Assembly: GCA_947505565.1 (NCBI GenBank)
Contig: CANNLB010000295.1
Span: 1-5,131 of the forward strand
Direction: 5' to 3'
From: Acidobacteriota bacterium
Lineage (GTDB): Bacteria > Acidobacteriota > Terriglobia > Bryobacterales > Bryobacteraceae
Length of the DNA stretch: 5,131 bases
The notes beneath the pieces were generated by a model, which was not told where the DNA came from, did not search any database, and saw only the letters and a list, made by a program, of their open reading frames with translations. Position 1 is the stretch's first letter; every line of letters begins with the position of its first letter. This document shows, piece by piece, positions 1-5,131 of the stretch. A program made the position numbers and the translations under genes.

Positions 1-1
1 A

Positions 2-379
2 TGCACGGTGGGGGGCGAGTCGGCGCAATTGGATGATCACAACCTGCGGCGGACCGTGTACGCGCGGGTGGGGCGGTATCAGCAGAATGAGACGCTGGCG
101 CTGTTTGACGTCCCGAGTGCGAGCGCGAGCGCCGAGCATCGGGCGGCGACGAACGTGCCGCTGCAGCGGCTGTACTTTTTGAATAGCGACTTCATTAAGC
201 GACGGGCGAAAGCGTTGGGCGGGCGGATTACGAGTGTGGAACGGGCGTACGAACTCCTGTTTCAACGGGCTCCGTCGGCGCGCGAGAAAGAGCGCGGTGA
301 GCAGTTTTTGCGCGAGGCGTCGAAGGCCGACTATGCGCAGGTTTTGTTGAGTGCGAACGAGTTTCTTTATGTGGACTAG
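2..379 (+). CDS. DUF1553 (PSD1) domain protein, C-terminal fragment
   Basis: This is the 3' end of a gene that begins left of the window: the frame is open from base 2 and gives 125 residues before TAG at 377-379. The text matches the end of the DUF1553 (PSD1) domain: an arginine-rich NLRRTVYARV segment, then LALFDVPS, then TNVPLQRLYFLNSDF, and finally an LLSANEFLYVD terminus, the usual closing motif of this family. Full-length members typically carry a signal peptide, often a cytochrome-c-like PSCyt1 domain, then DUF1549 and DUF1553. None of those upstream parts is visible here. The family is abundant in Planctomycetota and Acidobacteriota and is usually followed by a DUF1501 gene, exactly as here. 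Its biochemical role is not established; an exported function in breakdown of complex substrates has been suggested from genomic context. A GTG at base 8 is not a real start, because the homologous sequence continues upstream of it. Family assignment is firm; function is unknown. Confidence 0.9.
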   Translation, partial: CTVGGESAQLDDHNLRRTVYARVGRYQQNETLALFDVPSASASAEHRAATNVPLQRLYFLNSDFIKRRAKALGGRITSVERAYELLFQRAPSAREKERGEQFLREASKADYAQVLLSANEFLYVD

Positions 380-458
380 ACGAGAGCTATTAGCGCGGGT
401 GGGGTGTGGATTCGGTGGCGTGGCGCTATCCGATTTAATGGCGGCGGACGCCTTCGCA
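369..458 (+). other. Predicted twin-arginine (Tat) signal region of the DUF1501 protein
   Basis: Residues 1-30 read as a short N-region with a twin arginine (T-R-R-E-L-L, residues 3-8), then a weakly hydrophobic Gly/Ala/Leu-rich core, then an Ala-rich stretch (residues 25-30, AADAFA) that could hold the cleavage site. The hydrophobic core is less greasy than in Sec signals, as is normal for Tat. Cys13 is not preceded by a good lipobox (R-V-G-C), so I do not call it a lipoprotein. The exact cleavage site is not certain. Confidence 0.65.
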
Positions 459-1733
459 CCGAAGACGCCGCACTTTCCGGCCAAGGCGAAACACGTCATC
501 TATCTCATACTGAATGGCGGCATGTCGCAGGTGGATACGTTCGATCCGAAACCGTCGCTGGCTAAGTACCACGGGCAACCGATGCCGGGCGGGAACCCAA
601 AAACGGAGCGGGTGACCGGCAGCCTGATGCGGTCTCCGTTCGCGTTCAAGAAGCACGGGCAGAGCGGGATCGAGGTCAGCGATATCTTCCCCAAGATCGG
701 TTCGATGATCGATAAGTTCACGGTGGTGCGGTCGATGTACAACGATGTGCCGAACCATGAGCCGTCGCTGTTTATGACCAATTGCGGAGCGATTCAGCCG
801 GGTCGGCCATCGCTGGGCAGTTGGCTGACCTATGGCTTGGGGACGGAGAATCGGAACCTGCCGGGCTTTGTGGTGATGTGCCCGGGGACGCCCGTGGTGG
901 GGCCGCCGCTATGGGAGAGCGCGTTTTTGCCGGCGATTTACCAGGGAACGTTCATAGGGATCAACGAGACGGACCCGAAGAAGCTGATCAAGTACGTCGA
1001 CCGGGGGAACACGACGTCGTCGGTGCAACGGAAGCAGCTGGATTTGTTGAAGGTACTGAACGAAGAGCACTTCGCGGCGCGTCCGGGCGACGGGCAGTTG
1101 GAGGCGACGATCGAATCGATGGAGGTGGCCTATCGAATGCAAACCGAGGGACCGGAAGTGTTTGACTTGGCCAAAGAGTCGCCGATGGTCCGGGCGCGGT
1201 ACGGCGATTCGGCGTTTGGCCGGGGCTGTTTGATGGCCCGGCGGATGGTGGAAAAAGGCGTGCGGATGGTGCAGATCTACTTCGGGAATTCGCAGCCGTG
1301 GGATTCGCACGAGGACATTCAGGCGCACGGGCGGTTGGCGCGGCAGGCCGACCCGGCGATTGCGGCGCTGGTGCGGGATTTAGAAGAACGGGGGCTACTG
1401 CAGGAGACGCTCGTCGTGGTGGGGACGGAGTTCGGACGGACGCCGGCGGTGGAGACGGGATCGACGACGAAGCTGCATAACGGGCGGGATCATAACTCGT
1501 TGGGGTACTCGATCTTGTTGGCCGGCGGCGGGGTGAAGGGCGGGCATGTGCACGGGGCGACCGATGAGTTCGGGTACAAGGCCGTGGATCAGCCGGTGCA
1601 TCCGCACGATTTGAATGCGACGCTGCTGCACCTGATGGGGCTGGATCACACGAAGTTGACCTACCTGTACAGCGGGCGGAATTTTCGACTGACGGACGTG
1701 CACGGGAAGCTACTGCGGGACATTTTGGCCTAG
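369..1733 (+). CDS. DUF1501 family exported protein (alkaline phosphatase/sulfatase-like fold)
   Basis: A complete 454-residue protein, close to the usual DUF1501 length. I start it at ATG 369 rather than GTG 351, because this puts a Tat-type motif (TRRELL, residues 3-8) right at the N-terminus, followed by a small-residue stretch to about residue 30, so export in folded form is likely. Family hallmarks in order: LILNGGMSQVDTFDPKP (about 46-62), NHEPSLFMT (129-137), PGRPSLGSWLTYGLG (144-158), WDSHE (311-315), VGTEFGRTP (351-359), GRDHN (372-376), GHVHG (392-396) and HPHDLNATLLHLMGLD (411-426). DUF1501 belongs to the alkaline-phosphatase-like superfamily, so the conserved Asp, Glu and His residues in these blocks are probably metal ligands; that is inference, and the substrate is unknown. 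The start overlaps the upstream DUF1553 stop by 11 bp, with only a weak GA-rich stretch before it, which fits translational coupling. The 3' end overlaps the convergent propeller gene by 24 bp. Confidence 0.93.
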   Translation: MWTRRELLARVGCGFGGVALSDLMAADAFAPKTPHFPAKAKHVIYLILNGGMSQVDTFDPKPSLAKYHGQPMPGGNPKTERVTGSLMRSPFAFKKHGQSGIEVSDIFPKIGSMIDKFTVVRSMYNDVPNHEPSLFMTNCGAIQPGRPSLGSWLTYGLGTENRNLPGFVVMCPGTPVVGPPLWESAFLPAIYQGTFIGINETDPKKLIKYVDRGNTTSSVQRKQLDLLKVLNEEHFAARPGDGQLEATIESMEVAYRMQTEGPEVFDLAKESPMVRARYGDSAFGRGCLMARRMVEKGVRMVQIYFGNSQPWDSHEDIQAHGRLARQADPAIAALVRDLEERGLLQETLVVVGTEFGRTPAVETGSTTKLHNGRDHNSLGYSILLAGGGVKGGHVHGATDEFGYKAVDQPVHPHDLNATLLHLMGLDHTKLTYLYSGRNFRLTDVHGKLLRDILA

Positions 1734-3656
1734 GCCCCCGCTTAAGCCAATGTGCAGCGGCCCGGCGCAGGAGCTGGCGTACCCGCATGCGGTGGGGAGT
1801 AGGCGGGGGCGCGGCGTGGACTGGGAGCGGCCGGCGGGTTCGGTGATGTTGTGCAGGAGCACGGCGGGCGCGCCGAGGCGGGTGAGCACGGCGTCGAGCC
1901 GGCCGTCGTTATCGAAATCGGCGACGACGGCTCCGCGCCAGGCGCCCTTGGGGGTGACCGGAAGGGCATGGAGGAAGACGCCGCGGGATTGGACAAAGAC
2001 GGTGGACGTCTCCTCGTAGACCTCGTTCGAGACGGCGGCGATGTTGTCGGTGACGTGGCTATTGGCGGTGAGCAGGTCGGGCCAGCCGTCGTTGTTAAAA
2101 TCGCCGAAGACGGCGCCCCAGCCGGAGCGGGTGAGGGTTAGGGGCCCGAGTTTGGCGGGGAAGGAGATGTCTTGAAAACGGCCCGCGCCGAGGTTGCGGA
2201 GGAGTGGGAACGTCTCGCGGACGAGGGCGGTGAACAGGAGATCGGGGCGGCCGTCGCGATCGAAGTCGGCGGTGATGGCGCCCATCGAGGAGACCGGCTG
2301 GCCGCTTTCGCTGAGGGCGACGCCGGATTCGAGGCCGATCTCCGAGAACGTGCCGTCGCCGCGGTTACGGAATAGGAAATTGGGCAGGCCGTCGTTGGTC
2401 ACGAATAGATCGAGCCAGCCATCGGCGTCGAAGTCGGCGGCGGCAACGCTCATGCCCTTGCCGAGGTGCTTGCTGATGCCGCTGCGGGCGGAGACGTCTT
2501 CAAACGTTCCGTCGTGACGGTTGCGATAGAGGCGGTTGGCTTGCGGGGCAAACTCCCGGGGGTTGCAGTAGACGCGGAGGCCCTTGGCTTGGTCGCCGCA
2601 AAATTTGTTATTGGCGGGTGACCAGGCGAGGTAGTTGACGACGAACAGGTCGAGCCAGCCGTCGCGATCGTAGTCGAACCAGACGGCGGCCACGGAGAAG
2701 GGCTCGTCGGCGATGGCGGAGGGGATCAGGGTCAACTTGCCGTGGTCGTTGCGATAGAGGAGGTTGCGGCCGGCTCCAGCGACGAACAGGTCGGGGTCGC
2801 CGTCGTTGTCGAAGTCGCCGACGGCGGTACCGATGGAGAAGCCGTCTCCGGCGACGGGGAGGGGCTTCCAGCCGGCGGGGCCTCGGTTGAGAAGCAGGAC
2901 GTTGGCGTGCTGGGGGCCGTTCTTCTTGAGGGTGCGCGGGTCCGCTCCGTTGGGGAAGAAGAGGTCGACGAGGCCGTCGCCGTCGAAATCGGCGGCCGCC
3001 AGCCCGCCGGCCATGGTCGAGACGAGGTGCTTGGCGGCGGTGGGGGAGTGAGCGAGGGTGAAGGGCAGATATTGGACGCTGAAGCGGGGGAGGACGACGG
3101 GGTCGGGGGAGATCAGGGAGGGCGCTTGGGCGATCTTTTTAAGAATTTGCTGCCCTTCGGCGTTTTGGGCGGCGAGCGCGGCGGTGCGGGCTTCGGGGTA
3201 GCGGCCGAGTTTATAGAGTACGCTGGCGAGGCCGGAGCGGCCCTCTGGCGAGTCGGCGTGACGATAATGGGCCGCGGCGAGTTCGAGATTGCCGCGCTCT
3301 TCTTCAATGCGGCCGCGAAGTTGCCAGACACGGTCGGCCGATTCGCCGCTGGCCAGGGCGTCGTCGGCGCTGGCGAGGGCTTCGGCGAAACGGCCGCGGA
3401 GGAATTGGACGCGCGCGAGGAAGTAAAGGGCCTGGAGGCGGGTGAATTGTGCTTCGGCTTGCGGGAGTTGCCCGGATTGCTGCCAAGCGAGCCCGAGAAG
3501 AAGAGCGGCGGAGCGGTCATCGGGATGGGCGGCCAAATGCTGCTCATACAGAGAGGCAGCCTCTTTGAACCGTTGTTGCTGATAAAATTGGAAGGCCTGC
3601 TCTTTGGCGGTCTGGGCGAATAGCCCGACGGCCAAGAGCGCGACTCCGATACGCAT
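1710..3656 (-). CDS. Secreted TPR and FG-GAP/VCBS repeat (beta-propeller) protein lacking an ASPIC/UnbV end
   Basis: A 648-residue protein from ATG at 3656-3654 to TAG at 1712-1710. It opens with a short Sec-type signal (MRIGVALLAVGLFA, then QTA), so it is likely exported. Residues about 17-165 form roughly five TPR-like helical hairpins, for example around FYQQQRFKEAASLYEQHL and VLYKLGRYPEARTAALAA, usually a protein-binding scaffold. Residues about 190-605 contain seven D-x-[DN]-x-D-G-x-x-D loops starting at residues 223, 281, 328, 408, 464, 519 and 580. These are FG-GAP/VCBS-type calcium-binding loops and their number suggests a seven-bladed propeller. LYRNRHDGTFEDVS and FLFRNRGDGTFSEI are typical of the family. 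Cys353 and Cys364, between loops three and four, match a cysteine pair I recall in relatives and may form a disulfide. Relatives usually end in an ASPIC/UnbV domain after the last loop; here a 45-residue Pro/Gly-rich tail of no recognised type replaces it. Ligand and role are unknown; adhesion or substrate binding outside the cell is possible. Confidence 0.92.
   Translation of the reverse strand: MRIGVALLAVGLFAQTAKEQAFQFYQQQRFKEAASLYEQHLAAHPDDRSAALLLGLAWQQSGQLPQAEAQFTRLQALYFLARVQFLRGRFAEALASADDALASGESADRVWQLRGRIEEERGNLELAAAHYRHADSPEGRSGLASVLYKLGRYPEARTAALAAQNAEGQQILKKIAQAPSLISPDPVVLPRFSVQYLPFTLAHSPTAAKHLVSTMAGGLAAADFDGDGLVDLFFPNGADPRTLKKNGPQHANVLLLNRGPAGWKPLPVAGDGFSIGTAVGDFDNDGDPDLFVAGAGRNLLYRNDHGKLTLIPSAIADEPFSVAAVWFDYDRDGWLDLFVVNYLAWSPANNKFCGDQAKGLRVYCNPREFAPQANRLYRNRHDGTFEDVSARSGISKHLGKGMSVAAADFDADGWLDLFVTNDGLPNFLFRNRGDGTFSEIGLESGVALSESGQPVSSMGAITADFDRDGRPDLLFTALVRETFPLLRNLGAGRFQDISFPAKLGPLTLTRSGWGAVFGDFNNDGWPDLLTANSHVTDNIAAVSNEVYEETSTVFVQSRGVFLHALPVTPKGAWRGAVVADFDNDGRLDAVLTRLGAPAVLLHNITEPAGRSQSTPRPRLLPTACGYASSCAGPLHIGLSGGLGQNVPQ
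1727..1747. other. Two adjacent perfect palindromes at the convergent gene ends
   Basis: GGCCTAGGCC (1727-1736) is a perfect 10-bp palindrome that contains the TAG stop codon of the DUF1501 gene. GCTTAAGC (1740-1747) follows three bases later. They lie where two convergent genes meet, but neither has a loop or a following T-run, so they do not form a standard intrinsic terminator. They also lie inside the coding sequence of the opposite-strand gene. They may be chance in GC-rich DNA. Confidence 0.4.
1893..2990 (-). repeat. Seven imperfect repeats encoding D-x-[DN]-x-D-G calcium-loop motifs
   Basis: Seven 27-bp imperfect copies lie at 1893-1919, 2076-2102, 2241-2267, 2409-2435, 2649-2675, 2790-2816 and 2964-2990. 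On the plus strand most of them read roughly CCGTCG-nnn-TCGAAGTCG. Each encodes one nine-residue loop such as DFDGDGLVD, DFDNDGDPD, DYDRDGWLD, DFDADGWLD, DFDRDGRPD, DFNNDGWPD and DFDNDGRLD. Spacing between copies in protein terms is 58, 47, 80, 56, 55 and 61 residues, which suits one loop per propeller blade; the long 80-residue interval holds the Cys353/Cys364 insertion. The repetition arises at the protein level and is not an independent DNA repeat. Calcium binding is inferred from the family. Confidence 0.85.
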
Positions 3657-3662
3657 GAATCC

Positions 3663-3668
3663 ATTCTA
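3663..3668 (-). promoter_or_regulatory. Candidate -10 box for the propeller gene
   Basis: Read on the minus strand this is TAGAAT, five of six matches to TATAAT. It ends only six bases before the ATG at 3656, so transcription starting the usual distance downstream would begin at or next to the start codon, giving a leaderless or nearly leaderless message. That fits the lack of a clear Shine-Dalgarno sequence in front of this gene. No convincing -35 box sits 16-18 bp upstream. The match may be accidental. Confidence 0.3.
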
Positions 3669-3682
3669 CGGCGGCGCGGCAG

Positions 3683-3712
3683 TTAGCGTCGGCGGTCCAT
3701 ATGTGCTATTCT
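3683..3712 (+). promoter_or_regulatory. Candidate promoter for the nitrite/sulfite reductase gene
   Basis: An extended -10 element, TG-C-TATTCT, lies at 3704-3712 (TATTCT, four of six matches to TATAAT, with the upstream TG). A poor -35 candidate, TTAGCG (three of six), sits at 3683-3688 with an 18-bp spacer. A start near 3719 would give a leader of about 18 bases that still includes the Shine-Dalgarno at 3724-3729. The position is sensible but the match is weak. Confidence 0.35.
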
Positions 3713-3723
3713 CGATCGGAATA

Positions 3724-3729
3724 AGGGAG
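3724..3729 (+). promoter_or_regulatory. Shine-Dalgarno sequence that selects a TTG start
   Basis: AGGGAG lies seven bases before the TTG at 3737-3739, ideal spacing. The other in-frame candidate, TTG at 3731, would lie only one base from it. An in-frame TAA at 3722-3724 blocks any start further upstream, and the first in-frame ATG is at 3923, well inside conserved sequence. The TTG at 3737 is therefore the best supported start. Confidence 0.75.
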
Positions 3730-3736
3730 ATTGGTT

Positions 3737-5131
3737 TTGGCTGATTTGAAACACCCCACACGTGAAGCTGCGGAAGCGGCATACGACGAGACTGTCCGCG
3801 AAGATATTGAACGATTTCGGTCCGTGGCGGCCGACTTTACTGCGGGGAGTCTAACGGCCGATCAGTTTCGCGCGGAGCGACTTCGGCGCGGGGTGTATTC
3901 TCAGCGTCAGGAAGGTGTTCACATGATCCGGACGAAGGTTCCGGGGGGCATCATGACGGCCGAGCAGATGGATTGCATGGCCGAGGTGGCCGACCAGTTT
4001 GCGGCGGGCAAAGGCCATTTGACGACGCGGCAGAATATGCAATATCACTTCATTCCGCTGCCGGAAGTGGCGGATTTGTTGCACAAACTGGCGTCTGTGC
4101 GGTTGACGACGCGAGAGGCCTGCTACAACACGGTGCGGAATATAACGGCGTCGCCGCTAGCGGGACTGTTGGCGAATGAAGTGTTCGACGTGCAGCCTTA
4201 CGTGCGCAAAGTGGCGTTGGCGTTTTTGCATAACCCGTTGACCGACGCGATGCCGCGAAAGTTTAAGATCGCCTTTTTCGGTGGTGGCGAGCGCGACGAT
4301 ATGGCGTTGGCGATCCACGACCTCGGATTGACGGCAGTGATCCGCGATGGGCAGCGGGGCTTCCGGACGGTGTTGGGCGGTGGGCTTGGACCGCTGCCGA
4401 ACGAAGCGGTTTTGCTCGATGAGTTTCTGCCCGAAGGCCACCTGATTCCGCGGACGGAGGCGGTGCTGCGGTTGTTCAATCAGCATGGCAATCGCGGGAA
4501 CAAGAATAAGGCCCGTCTGAAGTTTGTGCTCCGCGAGCGAGGCATCGAGTGGGTGAGGCAGACGATTGAGGCTAATTTTGCCGACATCCTGGCTAACGGT
4601 GGAACTCCGGAACCGGAGTATGTCCCGGAGAATTTTGGTGGGTTCCGGTTGCAGCCGTTCGTCTTGGGTGAGGGCGGTCAGTTACCGGTGTTGGGTTCGG
4701 CCCCGGCCGACCCGACGTTTGATCGGTGGCTGGAAACGAACGTGCAGGAACAGAAGCACCCCGGCTATGCGATTGTGACGGTTCGTTGTCCGCAAGGTAA
4801 CATGGTGAGCGCGCAGATGCGCGCCGCGGCGCAGATCGCTCGGGATACCGGCGACAGCTATGTGCGAGTGGGGATCGACCAGAATCTGATGATCGCGTGG
4901 ATTCCAGTCCACAATTTGCGTCGAGTGCACGCGGCGTTGCAGGCCGTCGATTTGGCGGATGCCGGCGCGTACGAGATTACCGATACGGTCTCCTGCCCGG
5001 GCGGATACTCGTGCAATTTGGCTTTGACCAAATCGATGAACTTGGCGGCGGCAATTTCGGAGGCTGTTTCCGATTACCGTGATCCTCAGGTTCGGAAGAT
5101 GAGTGTGAAGATCAGTGGTTGCCCGAACTCT
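3737..5131 (+). CDS. Siroheme/[4Fe-4S] nitrite/sulfite reductase, N-terminal 465 codons (partial)
   Basis: The frame is open from TTG 3737 to the right edge with no stop, giving 465 residues. It is a one-polypeptide assimilatory reductase of the ferredoxin nitrite/sulfite reductase family, which reduces sulfite to sulfide or nitrite to ammonia by six electrons in the cytoplasm. A ferredoxin-like half domain (residues about 50-120, YSQRQEGVHMIRTKVPGG and LTTRQNMQYHFIP) is followed by the first siroheme domain. A second half domain lies around 320-405. Predicted siroheme and substrate residues are Arg98 (TTRQ), Arg134 (NTVRNIT), Lys175 and Lys177 (PRKFK). The cluster signature begins with Cys420-x5-Cys426 (SCPGGYSC) and Cys462 (SGCPNS); the fourth cysteine, expected at 466, is the next codon off the window. 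Family members are commonly about 500-750 residues, so a sizeable part is missing. Sulfite and nitrite types cannot be told apart safely here, so no symbol is given. Neighbours to the left do not share its pathway. Confidence 0.93.
   Translation, partial: MADLKHPTREAAEAAYDETVREDIERFRSVAADFTAGSLTADQFRAERLRRGVYSQRQEGVHMIRTKVPGGIMTAEQMDCMAEVADQFAAGKGHLTTRQNMQYHFIPLPEVADLLHKLASVRLTTREACYNTVRNITASPLAGLLANEVFDVQPYVRKVALAFLHNPLTDAMPRKFKIAFFGGGERDDMALAIHDLGLTAVIRDGQRGFRTVLGGGLGPLPNEAVLLDEFLPEGHLIPRTEAVLRLFNQHGNRGNKNKARLKFVLRERGIEWVRQTIEANFADILANGGTPEPEYVPENFGGFRLQPFVLGEGGQLPVLGSAPADPTFDRWLETNVQEQKHPGYAIVTVRCPQGNMVSAQMRAAAQIARDTGDSYVRVGIDQNLMIAWIPVHNLRRVHAALQAVDLADAGAYEITDTVSCPGGYSCNLALTKSMNLAAAISEAVSDYRDPQVRKMSVKISGCPNS

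Larger units (their letters stand above)
3657..3736. other. Divergent intergenic region (80 bp)
   Basis: This is the only non-coding stretch of any length in the window. It separates the minus-strand propeller gene from the plus-strand reductase and must hold promoters for both unless transcription enters from further away. It is more AT-rich at the reductase side (3698-3732). I see a CATATG palindrome at 3699-3704 and a short CGATCG at 3713-3718, but no convincing long operator dyad, riboswitch or tRNA. Confidence 0.8.

Noticed and set aside
351..368. GTG at 351 as the DUF1501 start
   Set aside because: It would add six residues before the twin-arginine segment, has no better ribosome site, and enlarges the overlap with the upstream gene. 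The ATG at 369 gives a typical family N-terminus.
1725..1750. Hairpin between TTGGC (1725-1729) and GCCAA (1746-1750) as a terminator
   Set aside because: The stem is only five base pairs with a long loop and no T-run follows on either strand.
988..1788. Long open frame (266 codons) on the minus strand opposite the DUF1501 gene
   Set aside because: Its product is Arg/Pro/Ser-rich without domain features, and the plus strand carries a well-conserved DUF1501 sequence throughout. An A-H-W-L segment near its start recalls the ASPIC opening motif, but what follows does not match, so I treat it as chance.
1893..2990. Regular TCGAAGTCG-like repeats as a CRISPR or regulatory array
   Set aside because: Copies are imperfect, spacings vary from about 140 to 240 bp, and every copy falls in frame on an aspartate-rich loop codon block, so coding explains them.
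2742..3623. Long open frame (293 codons) on the plus strand, Gly/Val/Glu-rich
   Set aside because: It lies antisense to the propeller gene in GC-rich DNA, has low-complexity composition, matches no family I know, and the minus-strand frame has clear TPR and calcium-loop motifs. It is a codon-bias shadow.

Overview
This GC-rich window (my estimate is a little over 60% GC) holds four protein-coding genes and almost no non-coding DNA. The mix points to a soil-type Acidobacteriota of the Solibacter/Bryobacter kind, with Planctomycetota as the main alternative. It contains a DUF1553 (PSD1) protein followed by a DUF1501 protein, a secreted TPR plus FG-GAP/VCBS propeller protein, and a one-polypeptide siroheme nitrite/sulfite reductase. 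The taxonomic call is an inference from gene families, not from a marker gene.

Layout. Bases 2-379 (+) are the last 125 codons of a DUF1553-family protein whose start lies off the left edge. Its stop codon overlaps the start of a complete DUF1501-family protein (369-1733, +) with a Tat-type N-terminus, so the two look like a translationally coupled pair. On the opposite strand, 1710-3656 encodes a 648-residue exported protein with about five TPR-like helical repeats followed by seven calcium-binding-type D-x-[DN]-x-D-G loops, which suggests a seven-bladed beta-propeller. Its 3' end runs convergently into the DUF1501 gene and overlaps it by 24 bp. After an 80-bp divergent intergenic region (3657-3736), a TTG-initiated nitrite/sulfite reductase gene starts at 3737 (+) and runs off the right edge. 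It is cut one codon before its fourth predicted iron-sulfur cysteine.

How they work together. The DUF1553/DUF1501 pair is a recurrent two-gene unit in these phyla, with proteins predicted to be exported and no firmly established function. The propeller protein is also predicted to be exported, but it is on the other strand and nothing in the sequence proves a functional link. The reductase is a cytoplasmic assimilatory enzyme with its own start signals and probably begins a separate sulfur or nitrogen assimilation unit to the right.

I found no RNA genes, CRISPR arrays, insertion sequences or phage genes. The most notable points are the absence of the C-terminal ASPIC/UnbV domain usual for this propeller family, the convergent coding overlap that leaves no room for an intergenic terminator, and the TTG start chosen by a good Shine-Dalgarno sequence. 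I see no clear evidence for a wholly new biological system here.
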